From: Pseudorhizobium endolithicum
Lineage (GTDB): Bacteria > Pseudomonadota > Alphaproteobacteria > Rhizobiales > Rhizobiaceae
Direction of reading: 5' to 3'
DNA: 64,000 nt
NCBI RefSeq assembly: GCF_902153245.2
Contig: NZ_CABFWF030000001.1
Coordinates: forward strand, 186,001 to 250,000
Part shown: positions 16,930 through 25,901 of the stretch, one piece after another
Layout of the letters: each line of letters starts with the position of its first letter
How positions within the stretch are numbered: position 1 is the first letter of the stretch
Program-made: the position numbers and the translations under genes
Notes under the pieces: model-generated
Told to the model about the DNA's origin: nothing
What the model saw: the letters and a program-made list of their open reading frames with translations, nothing else
Databases searched by the model: none

Positions 16930-17934
16930 CTAGCCGCCGTTGCCGGCCGCGCCGGCCTCTGCCGGTGCAGGCTGGGTCGGCGGTGTCGCCGGGGCGGGCG
17001 ATGCGGCCGGCGCGTCGGCACCTTGTCCGTTGCGTGCGGCCGCCGCGGCGGCGGCGACATCCGGACTATTCAGGAACTTCAGGAAGTCCGAATTGGGCGA
17101 CATCACGAGCGTGGTGCCGGTGTCGACCAGTGAGGCGACATAGGCGCGCATGGACCGGTAGAAGTCGAAGAATGCCGGATCGCGCCCGAAGGCCTCGGCA
17201 AAGATGCGGGTACGCTCCGCATCGCCTTCGCCTCGGATGATTTCCGAATCCCTCTGCGCCGCCGATACGATTTCCACAACCTGACGGTCGGCGACGGCGC
17301 GGCGGGTCTGCCCCTGCTCGTTACCGCGTGCACGGATCAGTTCGGCCTCAGCAAGACGCTCGGCCTTCATGCGCTCGAAGGTCTGCTGCGAGACTTCCTG
17401 CGTCAGGTCCGTCCGGCGGATGCGGACGTCGCGAACCGCAAGACCCAGGGATTCGGCGGCCTCGCGCAGTTGGGCGTTGACCTCCTGCATCATCTGGGAA
17501 CGCTCGTCGGACAGCGCGGCATCGAAGTTGCGCAGGCCGTAGACCCGGCGAAGTGCCGCATCGAGACGCGTGCGCAGACGCGCTTCGGCCGCCTCGCGGT
17601 CACCCGAGACCGTTTCCCGGAAACGGCGCGGATCGCTGATCTGGTAGACCACGAAGGCGTCTACCTCGTAGAAGGCGCCGCCGCGAACCTGGACGCGGAT
17701 GTCGTCGAGGTCGAAGCGCAGCGCGCGATCCTCGACATACTGGACACGATCGGCATCCATGAAGGCGAAGGGCAGCTTGAAATACAGGCCCGGCTCCGTC
17801 TTGACGTCCTGGATCTCACCGAAGCGGACGACGATAGCCTGCTCCCGTTCGTTGACCACGAAGACCGACGAATAGATGAGGAACAGGAGGATGGCGAGGC
17901 CGATCAGCAAGGCCGGGAGACGATTGGAAATCAT
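16930..17934 (-). CDS. hflC: Protease modulator HflC
   Basis: This 334-residue SPFH/band-7 protein forms the HflKC complex that encloses and modulates the membrane protease FtsH. An N-terminal transmembrane helix (LLIGLAILLFLIYSSVFVV) is followed by the band-7 domain starting NEREQAIVVRFGEI and a long Glu/Arg-rich helical region (about 190-270). The tail is Ala/Pro-rich and longer than in E. coli HflC. The start codon overlaps the hflK stop by 4 nt (ATGA). A tetraloop terminator follows. Confidence 0.95.
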   Translation of the reverse strand: MISNRLPALLIGLAILLFLIYSSVFVVNEREQAIVVRFGEIQDVKTEPGLYFKLPFAFMDADRVQYVEDRALRFDLDDIRVQVRGGAFYEVDAFVVYQISDPRRFRETVSGDREAAEARLRTRLDAALRRVYGLRNFDAALSDERSQMMQEVNAQLREAAESLGLAVRDVRIRRTDLTQEVSQQTFERMKAERLAEAELIRARGNEQGQTRRAVADRQVVEIVSAAQRDSEIIRGEGDAERTRIFAEAFGRDPAFFDFYRSMRAYVASLVDTGTTLVMSPNSDFLKFLNSPDVAAAAAAARNGQGADAPAASPAPATPPTQPAPAEAGAAGNGG

Positions 17935-19022
17935 CGGTTGCCCCCCTGCTGGTTGCCGCGGGTCAGTTCATTGAGGGGCAGATACGGGACGACACCCGGC
18001 CCTTCCTCCATGATGATCTTGTTGGAATTCTTCAGGACCGTCTCCATGGTCTCGAGGAAGATCCGCTGGCGCGTCACCTCGGGTGCGGTGGCATATTCTT
18101 CGTAGATCGAGATGAAGCGCTGGGCCTCACCCTGCGCCTCGTTCACGACGCGATCCTTGTAGGCTGCCGCCTCTTCGCGAATCTGCGCCGCCTGACCGCG
18201 GGCCTGGCCGAGCTGCTGGTTGGCGTACTGGTTCGCCTCTTCCACGAAGCGATCCTCGTCCTGCTCGGCGCGCTGCACTTCTTCGAAGGCGTCGGCGACT
18301 TCGCGCGGCGGTGCCGCGTCCTCGATCGGCACGGCATTGATGGAGATGCCCGCGCCGTAGGCATCCATGGTGCCCTGGATGATCGCCCGCACTTCCGTCG
18401 AGATGTCCTCGCGATTGTCGCGGAAAATGTCCTGAGCCGGACGGCGGCCCACCACCTCGCGCATGGCGCTCTCGGCGACCTGCTGCAGGGTGGATGCCGG
18501 GCTTTCCAGATTGAAGAGATAGGCTTTCGGATCGCTCACCGTATAAAGGACGGAGAACTGGACGTTGACGATATTCTGGTCGCCCGACAGCATCAGGCCG
18601 GCGGCGGACTGGGCGCTGCCTGCGGCGCCGATGTTCTGCTGCTGCTCGGTCACCTTGACGATTTCTACGGTTTCCAGAGGCCAGAGATGGAAGTGAAGCC
18701 CCGGCATGGAGATCTCTTCCTTGGGCTTGCCGAAACGAAGCTCGACGCCCCGCTCGTCCGGCTGCACGGTATACACCGACTGGATCGCCAGGAAGGCGAC
18801 GATCACGAGGATCACGATGACGACGGCACCGCCGTTGAAGCCGCCGGGAACGACGCCGCGGAGACGGTCCTGGCTTCGACGGATCAGATCCTCGAGATCC
18901 GGAGGACCGCCGCTTCCGCCACCGCCCCGGGGCCGGTTCGGACCGCCCCCCCATGGACCCTGATTATTGCCGCCGCCGCCGCCCCATGGGCCGCCGCCGC
19001 CATTCTGATTGCTCCAGGGCAT
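17931..19022 (-). CDS. hflK: FtsH protease activity modulator HflK
   Basis: This 363-residue partner of HflC has an N-terminal Gly/Asn/Pro/Trp-rich cytoplasmic segment (PWSNQNGGGGPWGGG, about 2-60), then a transmembrane helix (GAVVIVILVIVAFLAIQSVY), the band-7 domain (VQPDERGVELRFGKP) and a coiled region rich in Gln/Arg/Glu. The ATG at 19022, preceded by AGAGG, is the family start; an upstream ATG at 19112 adds unrelated residues. It is co-transcribed with hflC. The gap to folA (19023-19153) holds the promoter region. Confidence 0.95.
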   Translation of the reverse strand: MPWSNQNGGGGPWGGGGGNNQGPWGGGPNRPRGGGGSGGPPDLEDLIRRSQDRLRGVVPGGFNGGAVVIVILVIVAFLAIQSVYTVQPDERGVELRFGKPKEEISMPGLHFHLWPLETVEIVKVTEQQQNIGAAGSAQSAAGLMLSGDQNIVNVQFSVLYTVSDPKAYLFNLESPASTLQQVAESAMREVVGRRPAQDIFRDNREDISTEVRAIIQGTMDAYGAGISINAVPIEDAAPPREVADAFEEVQRAEQDEDRFVEEANQYANQQLGQARGQAAQIREEAAAYKDRVVNEAQGEAQRFISIYEEYATAPEVTRQRIFLETMETVLKNSNKIIMEEGPGVVPYLPLNELTRGNQQGGNR

Positions 19023-19153
19023 CAAAACCTCTTTGTTTGCCACTCCCGAACACGCGGAAGCGCAGCTCCCCCGTCCAATGCCCGTTATAGGGAGCCGCGC
19101 GGGCGCTTTCAACGATGCGCCAATAACTTCAGGGTATTTGGTAACGAAATGTT

Positions 19154-19681
19154 TCAGTTTGTCGCGGGACGGCGACGATAGACAGCGAAGCGGGTGGGAT
19201 AACTGTCCTTCTCACCAGCAGGAACAGCCGTTTCCTCGCACCTCTCGAAGAGCGCGGGATCGATGTCGGGGAAGAAGGTATCGCCGTCCGCCACGGAGGT
19301 CTCGACATGCGTCACGTAGAGGATGTCGACAGCATCCATGATCTGGCGATAGATCTCCCCTCCGCCAATCACGCACACCTCCGCCGCACCCGTCTCTGCG
19401 GCGATCCGTTGCGCAGCAGCCAGCCCCTCGGCCACCGAAGCTGCCGTCACCGCGCCTTCGACGGAAAAGTCGCGATTGCGGGTAATGATCACATGCGGCC
19501 GGCCGGGCAGAGGCTTGCCGCCGAACGATTCCAGCGTCTTGCGGCCGACGATGATCGGCTTGCCCATCGTCAGAGCCTTGAAGCGCTTCAGATCGGTCGA
19601 CAGCTTCCACGGCATGTCGCCGTCCCGGCCGATGACACCGTTCCGTGCGACTGCGACGACGATGGAGACGGGAACGCTCAT
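19154..19681 (-). CDS. folA: Dihydrofolate reductase
   Basis: This 175-residue type I dihydrofolate reductase regenerates tetrahydrofolate with NADPH. The family motifs are [18 protein letters not shown] (Asp and Trp of the substrate pocket), [15 protein letters not shown] for cofactor binding, [13 protein letters not shown] with the Gly-Gly turn, and [10 protein letters not shown]. The start ATG overlaps the thyA stop (ATGA), so thyA-folA is translationally coupled. This is logical because thymidylate synthase oxidises the folate that this enzyme reduces. Confidence 0.95.
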   Translation of the reverse strand: MSVPVSIVVAVARNGVIGRDGDMPWKLSTDLKRFKALTMGKPIIVGRKTLESFGGKPLPGRPHVIITRNRDFSVEGAVTAASVAEGLAAAQRIAAETGAAEVCVIGGGEIYRQIMDAVDILYVTHVETSVADGDTFFPDIDPALFERCEETAVPAGEKDSYPTRFAVYRRRPATN

Positions 19682-20472
19682 ACCGCGATCGGCGCCTTGA
19701 TGCTCGGATCGGCCACGTAGTTTTCCAACGTGAAATCCTCGTAGGTGAAGGCGAAGAGGTCGCTGACCGCCGGGTTGAGACGCATCGTCGGCAAGGGCTT
19801 CGGCATACGGGTCAGTTGCAGCTTCGCCTGCTCGAAGTGATCGGCATAGAGATGGGCGTCTCCGAGCGTATGGACGAAGTCGCCCGGCTTCAGCCCGGTC
19901 ACCTGCGCCATCATCATCGTCAGCAGCGCATAGGAAGCGATGTTGAAGGGCACGCCGAGGAAGATGTCGGCCGAACGCTGGTAGAGCTGGCAGGAGAGCC
20001 GGCCATCCGCCACGTAGAACTGGAACAGGCAATGGCAGGGCGGCAGCGCCATTTCGTCCACCAGCGCCGGATTCCATGCCGAAACGATGTGGCGGCGCGA
20101 GTTCGGATTGGTCTTCAGCGATTCGACCACATTGGCGATCTGGTCGATGTGGCGGCCGTCCGGCGCCGGCCAGGACCGCCACTGGGCGCCGTAGACCGGA
20201 CCGAGATCGCCGTTGTCGTCCGCCCACTCGTCCCAGATGGTGACGCCGTTCTCCTTGAGATAGGCGATGTTGGTATCGCCGCGCAGGAACCAGAGCAGTT
20301 CGTGGATGATCGACCGGAGATGCAGTTTCTTCGTCGTGAGGACGGGAAAGCCGTCCTCGAGGTTGAAGCGCATCTGATAGCCGAAGACGGAGCGCGTACC
20401 CGTACCGGTCCGGTCGCCGCGGTCGGTTCCGTGATCCATCACATGGGAGAGGAGATCAAGATACTGCTTCAT
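19678..20472 (-). CDS. thyA: Thymidylate synthase ThyA
   Basis: This 264-residue enzyme methylates dUMP to dTMP with methylene-tetrahydrofolate, and has the same length as E. coli ThyA. The catalytic cysteine lies in [12 protein letters not shown]; the phosphate-binding [32 protein letters not shown] and the C-terminal [19 protein letters not shown] segment are all present. The ATG at 20472 (MKQYLDLL) is the family start; upstream in-frame codons to 20550 are not conserved in type. It is followed by folA with a 4-nt overlap. Confidence 0.96.
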   Translation of the reverse strand: MKQYLDLLSHVMDHGTDRGDRTGTGTRSVFGYQMRFNLEDGFPVLTTKKLHLRSIIHELLWFLRGDTNIAYLKENGVTIWDEWADDNGDLGPVYGAQWRSWPAPDGRHIDQIANVVESLKTNPNSRRHIVSAWNPALVDEMALPPCHCLFQFYVADGRLSCQLYQRSADIFLGVPFNIASYALLTMMMAQVTGLKPGDFVHTLGDAHLYADHFEQAKLQLTRMPKPLPTMRLNPAVSDLFAFTYEDFTLENYVADPSIKAPIAV

Positions 20473-20609
20473 GCCACACGCCAGTTTTTCAACGGGAGCC
20501 ACCATAGCGGCTCCGCTCTCCGCCACCAACGCCGCGGAGCGCTTGCGCACAATTATCTGCGGGATCCGGCACTATGGCGCAAGTCATCGCACCATGTTCC
20601 GGATGCCCC

Positions 20610-20638
20610 CTTTTCAGGACCGATGGAAATCCCTATAT
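20610..20638 (+). promoter_or_regulatory. Candidate promoter of ssrA
   Basis: A CTATAT hexamer at 20633-20638 matches the rhizobial -10 consensus. A weak CTTTTC -35-like hexamer sits 17 bp upstream. The predicted start, near 20645, falls just in front of the first structured part of the acceptor piece. Confidence 0.4.
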
Positions 20639-20730
20639 CTGCCTTGCCGGGCTTCGGTCCGGCTATGGCGATAAACGGTCGGTGAAATAAGCCTATTGGA
20701 CCCGGGGGCGGTACCCGGCGCCTCCACCAA

Positions 20731-20763
20731 AAACCGGTCGGTCGATCTGACCGGCTTTTGATG
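20731..20763 (+). other. Excised spacer between the tmRNA acceptor and coding pieces
   Basis: The 33 nt lie between the acceptor CCA and the first G of the coding piece. They contain the complementary blocks CCGGTC and GACCGG, so they fold into a hairpin that would hold the two mature ends for processing. In two-piece tmRNAs this loop is removed by RNases. Confidence 0.75.
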
Positions 20764-20847
20764 GGGGCGAAATAGGATCGACAAGGGTGTAAAGATCGAA
20801 CTTTCGCTCGGCATGATACCGCCGTTATCGGGTCACAAGAGTAGTTG

Positions 20848-20886
20848 CAAACGACAACTATGCGGAAGCTCGTCTCGCTGCCTAAT
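20848..20886 (+). other. tmRNA proteolysis-tag reading frame
   Basis: Reading from the resume codon GCA gives A-N-D-N-Y-A-E-A-R-L-A-A and then TAA. With the alanine carried by tmRNA itself, the added tag is AANDNYAEARLAA. The hydrophobic-Ala-Ala end (L-A-A) is the ClpX degron, and the AANDNY part is the segment recognised by SspB in Proteobacteria. Confidence 0.93.
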
Positions 20887-21086
20887 GGCGGTGTGACACT
20901 TCAAATCAAGTCCTAAGGGGTCGCACTCTTAGGCGGGGTCCGAAGGCACCTGGCAACAGAAGCCTTCACCTTCTCCCTTCCCGCGAAATTATGTACACTA
21001 GCCATCATGCCGACGCTTTCCCGCGTTTGGCTGGCATGGCATAAGCATGCTTCGATAAGACAGTCAGAAGTGAGAGACAGAACCGT

Positions 21087-21593
21087 ATGGGGCAGGATCA
21101 TATCCGCTACGATATCTTGGCGCAGGACGCATTGCGCGGTGTTATCCGCAAGGTTTTGAGCGAAGTCTCTGCCACCGCCCGCCTTCCCGGCGACCACCAC
21201 TTCTTCATCACCTTCCTGACCGGCGCGCCGGGCGTGCGCATTTCGCAGCACCTGAAGGCCAAGTATCCGGAACAGATGACGATCGTGATCCAGCACCAGT
21301 TCTGGGACCTGAAGGTATCCGACACGCAGTTCGAGGTGGGTCTTTCCTTCTCCGACACGCCGGAGCGGCTGGTGATCCCGTTCAACGCGATTCGCGGCTT
21401 CTACGATCCGTCAGTGAACTTCGAGCTCGAATTCGAAGTGCCGCTGGCGGAAGAAGACGATCAGTCGACGGCGGAAATCACCGCCATTCCGGTCGAACCG
21501 GTGGCCAAGGCCGAACCTACGGCACCTGCCGAGGGCGAGGAGAAGAAGCCCGCCTCGGTCGTCTCGCTCGATTCGTTCCGCAAGAAGCAATAG
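21087..21593 (+). CDS. sspB: ClpXP adaptor protein SspB
   Basis: This 168-residue alphaproteobacterial SspB tethers ssrA-tagged proteins to the ClpXP protease. The folded N-terminal domain (about 1-125) includes FFITFLTGAPGVRIS, FWDLKVSDTQFEVGLSFSDTPERLVIPFNAI and DPSVNFELEF. A flexible acidic/Pro linker (about 120-155) and the basic tail SVVSLDSFRKKQ, the expected ClpX-docking segment, follow. It lies directly downstream of ssrA, whose tag it recognises, on the same strand. A DUF4169 gene follows after 16 bp. Confidence 0.93.
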   Translation: MGQDHIRYDILAQDALRGVIRKVLSEVSATARLPGDHHFFITFLTGAPGVRISQHLKAKYPEQMTIVIQHQFWDLKVSDTQFEVGLSFSDTPERLVIPFNAIRGFYDPSVNFELEFEVPLAEEDDQSTAEITAIPVEPVAKAEPTAPAEGEEKKPASVVSLDSFRKKQ

Positions 21594-21609
21594 CATCGCC
21601 GGAGATGGC

Positions 21610-21804
21610 ATGAGCGGCGATGTCCTGAACCTGCGGCAGTTCCGCAAGTCGAAGCAGCGGGCGGAGAAGGAAAGGCAGGCGGAGCAGAACCGCATCACCT
21701 TCGGCCGCACCAAGGCCGAGAAGATGCTGACGAAGGCGTTGAACGACAAGGCGGAACAGTCCCTCGATCAGGGCCGGCTGGAAAAGCCCTCGGAAGGGGA
21801 CTGA
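21610..21804 (+). CDS. DUF4169 family small protein
   Basis: This 64-residue, highly basic and helical protein reads LNLRQFRKSKQRAEKERQAEQNRITFGRTKAEK. It matches the small alphaproteobacterial family DUF4169, usually found after sspB. It has no catalytic motif, signal peptide or membrane segment. The density of Lys/Arg/Gln suggests nucleic-acid or protein binding, but function is unknown. It starts 16 bp after the sspB stop and is probably co-transcribed. Confidence 0.75.
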   Translation: MSGDVLNLRQFRKSKQRAEKERQAEQNRITFGRTKAEKMLTKALNDKAEQSLDQGRLEKPSEGD

Positions 21805-21879
21805 AGGGCAGCATCCGCCAAGGGGCGGCGGAATCTCTTGTGACATTGGGTATGGCTTGGCTCTCGACTGGAGGCGCCG

Positions 21880-22113
21880 GTGATCCGCAAACACTCCGCC
21901 ACGCTCCACGGGCATCGCACCAGCTTTTCCCTCGAAGATGAATTCTGGGATGAGTTGAAGCGGATCGCCGCCCAGCGGCAGATGAGCCTCGCCGGGCTCA
22001 TCGCCAGGATCGACGACGAACGTCCACCCGAAAGCAATCTTTCTTCGGCGCTGCGGGTCTACGTCCTGCGCTGGCTTAGGGGCGAAAGGGAACCCGCCCC
22101 TACCGATCACTAG
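21880..22113 (+). CDS. Ribbon-helix-helix domain protein
   Basis: This 77-residue protein starts at a GTG preceded by GGAGG. The pattern HRTSFSLEDEFWDELKRIAAQRQMSLAGLIARID is an RHH strand followed by two helices (RHH_4-like, about 12-45), and SALRVYVLRWLRG follows. Members are putative DNA-binding proteins, often found near sspB/DUF4169 in rhizobia. No partner toxin is present. It ends 2 bp before the convergent AsmA-like gene. Confidence 0.75.
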   Translation: MIRKHSATLHGHRTSFSLEDEFWDELKRIAAQRQMSLAGLIARIDDERPPESNLSSALRVYVLRWLRGEREPAPTDH

Positions 22114-22115
22114 TC

Positions 22116-25100
22116 TTATTGTTCGACGCCCGGCAGGCCTTGAATGCTCGGCGTTTCGAGCGGCGCGGAACCGCCCGGCGAAAACAGCTCCTGCGCCGGC
22201 GGAATGTTCAGAACCGGCGGAGCCTGCTCGGCTCTTCTGCGGTTTTCCTCCGCCTCTCTCGCCGCCGCCTCGGCGCGTTCGCGCTCCGCCCGTGCGGCGG
22301 CCTCGGCACGAAGTCGTTCCTCCTCGCGGCGGGCCCGTTCCTCCGCCTCCGCCTTCTTGCGGGCCGCCTGCCGCTCGGCAGCGAGGAACCGGTAGAGGGC
22401 GGTTTCACGGCGCAATCGCTGCTTTTCCAGCACGCTCGCCTGCAGTGCTTCCACGCGCCGGCGCTCCTTTTCGAAGGCGCGCAGCGACAGGAAATTGGTG
22501 AGCGGCATGACATCGAACTCCACCTGCGGCTCCGCCAGGGAACCGGAATAGATCCATCGCACGGTCGGATCTCCGCCGGCCAGCCCCTCGTCGCCGGCCT
22601 CGTAGATGGCCGCCAATTCGCCGCGCAGCATCCGCTCGGACAGCTCGATCCGCGCCTGTCCCGAGAGGGCGACGCCGTCCGCGGAAGCCGTGACGTTCTG
22701 GGCCCGCACTTCGCCGTCGGTGATGGTGAAGGGCACCTTCACCTCGCCCAGGTCCGCCTGCCCCTTGCGGATCAGTCTCTCCGCCAAAGGCAGGATGTTC
22801 GCCTCTGTCACCTCGCCTTCCCTCCCATCCACTTCCGCCAGAAGGGCCGGCAGGGCACCGGGGGCAATGCCGGACACCGACAGATCGGAGAGCGCGATTT
22901 CCCCGGAGCCGTTGAGGGAACGCAGCAGCTCCGCGGGCCCCTCGGCAGTCGCTTCCGCCGCGACGACGGCATCGAAGCGCCCGGTCGCGACGGGCAGACC
23001 GCCCTTCTGCCAGGCGAGCGCCGCAAGATCGGCCCCTTCCACCGTCAGCCGTGTCTGGAATATGCCGTTGCCTTCTCCGTTCGACATGGCGAGCCGGCCC
23101 GAAAAGCGCCCTCCGAGCCATGATCCGGTGGCGTCCTCGAGCGCCATCGCCCCATTGCGGTGATCCAGTGTTGCCGAGAAGCCCGTGGCCGGACCCAGGA
23201 CACCCGGCATGAAGGTCTTCGCGCGCAGCTTCAACTGAGCTTCGGCAGCGCCGAAGATGGGCAGCGAGAACGGCTTCTCCGACAGTGCCCCCGTCGCCGG
23301 ATCGGTAACGGCCCCATAGACGGCTTCCGCAAGCCAGGCCAGATCCAGGCTATCCAGCGCAAGGTCACCCTCGACCGAAGCACTGCCGGCGCTGCGGTCG
23401 ATCGTCAGGCGCTCGCTGGCGAAACCGTTCCCCCTCGCCTGACCGGAAGCCTTCTCCAGCCGGATCGTTTCCGGCGCGACGACCAGGTCGGAACGGACCT
23501 CCAGCGGCAATCCGGTACCGAACTGGGGCAGCCCGATCCCCGTCATCAGCAGGTAGGGCTCGATATCATCCGAACGCAGGCTGATCCGTCCGTTTCCGGT
23601 TCCGAAAGCCGCAGCGTCCAGGTCGATCGCGCCTTCGGCCTGGAACTGCGTCCGCCCGGTCGTGAAGGTGAACTTCGACACAGCAGGGCGGTCTTCCTCC
23701 AGATGCAGGTCCACCGTCGCCGTCGCCGCCCCGTCGTTCCCGAGCGGAAGCGGATCGAGGCCCAACTGGCCGAGGATGACGGCGGTCTCCTCGTTCCGGA
23801 GGCTCGCGGACAGCGACAGCTCGTTCTCGCGGGTAAGGTCGAGCACCGTCGGCAGCGTGAGTTGGGCCCTCACGGCACTTCCGTTGCTGTTTCCGCTGAG
23901 TTCGGCGCGCACTCCCGCCCCGTCTCCGCCAACGTCGACCTCGGCGGTCAAGGCAGTCCCACGGAACCAGCGGGCATTCGCCGCGAGCCGGTCGAGCAGC
24001 GGGTGCGGCGGCAATCGGTCTCGCAGGACGGCGATCACGCCGGAGGGATCGTCCGCACGAAAGGTCGCCGTCCCGCTTCCGGTGTAGTCGAGCAGCGATC
24101 CTTCCAGCCGGCCCCTGGCTTCGACCTGAGCCCCCGCGAGGTCTCTGACCTTCAGCCTTTCCAGCGCAAGCGCTCCTTCGGAGAGGGTGAAGACCGTATC
24201 GACCTTGTCGGCGGCGACGCCGAGCGCCGTGAAGCGTTCCGCCTTCAGGCTGGCGGCAATGGTGTGATCCAGCACGTCCTCTCCGGCGTCATTGCCGGTG
24301 ATCAGCGATCCCAGCGCCCGCATGGCATCGAGATCGATCTCGTCGCCCGCAAGATCAAGGGTGAGCGACGGCGCGGCCTGTGCGGAAGCCTGGCGCTCCA
24401 GCTTGCCGCGAAGGGTCGCCGGGCCGATTGCGAGTTCGAGATCCTCGAAGCGCTGCAGTTCTCGGGTCAGGTTCACGCGGGCCGAAAATCCGGCCGTCTT
24501 GAGCCGCCGGATGGCCGGATCGACCGATCCCGAAAGCCAGTCGGCCAGGCCCGACGGCTGGTTCGATGCCACGAGCATGTCGCCAACGAAGGAGACCCGG
24601 TCGGCAAGCGTCAGCGCACCCTTGGCTTCTACTTGGGTGCGGCCGGGAAAGGTCGCCGCGAAACCGTCCACGCTCCAACCGGTGCCGGCAGGGCGGACGT
24701 CAATCCGGATATCGCGGACCGTGGTGTCGTTGGCAACCACGGCAGGCAGGCTGAACCGCGCCCGTCCGGGTACCTGCGGAATGGGTATCTGAGCGGCGAC
24801 GTCGATCACCGCCTGGATGCGGCGCTGCGCCGAAGCGGCCGCGTCGCGGCCTGTCTTGGCACGCTCACCCTCGCCTAGCCGGTTCACATCGATCTGCTGT
24901 CCCTCCGCCGTCAGCAGGAATTCAGGCTTTTCACCGGTGTCGAGCGTGGCCTCGCCCGTCACGACATAGGGATCGTTCAGCGGGCCGACTTCGAGCCGGT
25001 AGTCGGGAATCCTGATGCGCTCGTTGGTCAGTTCGAAGCTGCCGTTGAGACGCGGCCCCGGCGGCGGCGCTTCGACCGGCTCGCTCTCGTCCTCCTCCTG

Positions 25101-25838
25101 CAGGACATCGACGGCAAACCGGCCGTTGAAGGCGGGGCGGTCGTCGGCCAGCAGCAAGGCCCCGTCGAGATCGAGCGCTACCGGAGCGGCATCGGGCAGC
25201 AGCCGCAGCCGCAGCGGCATCCTCAACCCCGTCGCTTCCCCCTCTCCTGTCGCGAGGCTGAAGGCCGCCTCCTGCCCGTCGAGCGAGGCATAGCCCTCGC
25301 CGCGCCACGGCCCGGCCAGCGAGGCGGCGGAGAGATCGGCGTTGAGCCCTGTGAGGCGGCGCGTGGCGCCGCTCTGCTCGTCGATCAGGTCGAGCGAGCC
25401 ATTGGTGATATGAACGTCCTCGATCACGACGGTCCGCAGCGGAATGTCGGCGCGGCTGCCGCGCATCCAGTCGAGCGTCCCATCCCCGAGTATCCGCACA
25501 CGGGCCTGCGGCTCCTCGATCCGCATGTCGAAGATGCGCGCCTCGCCCGACAGGAACGGGGCGAGTTCCATGTCCATGGAAAAATGGGCCGCATGCAGTT
25601 GCGGCAGGCCATCGCGATCCTGCCCGACCCGCACGTCGTGCAGGGTCACCGACGGGAACGGCAGGATGCGAGCATCGACCGCGCCGTGCACCACCACCTT
25701 CTTGCCGAGGATGCGGCTTGCCCGCTCCTCGAACTCGACCCGGAAATCCGTCCAGTCGACGAAATACGGGGCGAACAAAGCGGCGAACAAAGCCACCACC
25801 AGAACACCGCCAAACGTCAACAGGATGCGTCCGAGCAC
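22116..25838 (-). CDS. Large AsmA-like envelope protein
   Basis: This 1240-residue protein has a single N-terminal membrane anchor (ILLTFGGVLVVALFAALFAPYFV) and the AsmA opening VDWTDFRVEFEERASRILGKKVVVHG. A long beta-rich periplasmic body follows, then a C-terminal AsmA_2 segment (about 960-1100). The last 130 residues are an Arg/Glu/Ala-rich coiled coil ending in a Pro-rich tail. AsmA-like proteins (TamB, YhdP, YdbH) are thought to bridge inner and outer membranes for phospholipid transport. Which subfamily applies here is not certain. It is convergent with the RHH gene and 63 bp downstream of the flavoprotein gene. Confidence 0.88.
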   Translation of the reverse strand: MLGRILLTFGGVLVVALFAALFAPYFVDWTDFRVEFEERASRILGKKVVVHGAVDARILPFPSVTLHDVRVGQDRDGLPQLHAAHFSMDMELAPFLSGEARIFDMRIEEPQARVRILGDGTLDWMRGSRADIPLRTVVIEDVHITNGSLDLIDEQSGATRRLTGLNADLSAASLAGPWRGEGYASLDGQEAAFSLATGEGEATGLRMPLRLRLLPDAAPVALDLDGALLLADDRPAFNGRFAVDVLQEEDESEPVEAPPPGPRLNGSFELTNERIRIPDYRLEVGPLNDPYVVTGEATLDTGEKPEFLLTAEGQQIDVNRLGEGERAKTGRDAAASAQRRIQAVIDVAAQIPIPQVPGRARFSLPAVVANDTTVRDIRIDVRPAGTGWSVDGFAATFPGRTQVEAKGALTLADRVSFVGDMLVASNQPSGLADWLSGSVDPAIRRLKTAGFSARVNLTRELQRFEDLELAIGPATLRGKLERQASAQAAPSLTLDLAGDEIDLDAMRALGSLITGNDAGEDVLDHTIAASLKAERFTALGVAADKVDTVFTLSEGALALERLKVRDLAGAQVEARGRLEGSLLDYTGSGTATFRADDPSGVIAVLRDRLPPHPLLDRLAANARWFRGTALTAEVDVGGDGAGVRAELSGNSNGSAVRAQLTLPTVLDLTRENELSLSASLRNEETAVILGQLGLDPLPLGNDGAATATVDLHLEEDRPAVSKFTFTTGRTQFQAEGAIDLDAAAFGTGNGRISLRSDDIEPYLLMTGIGLPQFGTGLPLEVRSDLVVAPETIRLEKASGQARGNGFASERLTIDRSAGSASVEGDLALDSLDLAWLAEAVYGAVTDPATGALSEKPFSLPIFGAAEAQLKLRAKTFMPGVLGPATGFSATLDHRNGAMALEDATGSWLGGRFSGRLAMSNGEGNGIFQTRLTVEGADLAALAWQKGGLPVATGRFDAVVAAEATAEGPAELLRSLNGSGEIALSDLSVSGIAPGALPALLAEVDGREGEVTEANILPLAERLIRKGQADLGEVKVPFTITDGEVRAQNVTASADGVALSGQARIELSERMLRGELAAIYEAGDEGLAGGDPTVRWIYSGSLAEPQVEFDVMPLTNFLSLRAFEKERRRVEALQASVLEKQRLRRETALYRFLAAERQAARKKAEAEERARREEERLRAEAAARAERERAEAAAREAEENRRRAEQAPPVLNIPPAQELFSPGGSAPLETPSIQGLPGVEQ

Positions 25839-25901
25839 CGAGCGAGTCTCCTTGCCTTTATGAAAAGACTAGTCCCACCCGATACCCCGACAAGTCAAGC
25901 A

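Larger units (their letters stand above)
20645..20972 (+). ncRNA. ssrA: tmRNA, circularly permuted two-piece form (ssrA)
   Basis: The 3' acceptor half is encoded first and the 5' tag-coding half second, as in Alphaproteobacteria. The acceptor piece ends CGCCTCC-ACCA at 20720-20730, after a T-arm-like segment (20701-20719). The coding piece starts GGGGGCG at 20764-20770, which pairs with CGCCTCC (one G-U) to rebuild the Ala acceptor stem. It continues with AAATAGGATCGACAAGGGTGT, the standard tmRNA 5' domain, here split by position 20771-20791. The spacer 20731-20763 is excised. The outer ends (about 20645 and 20972) are estimates; a GAAGGC...GCCTTC hairpin (20943-20967) marks the 3' side. tmRNA rescues ribosomes stalled on broken mRNAs. 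Confidence 0.92.
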
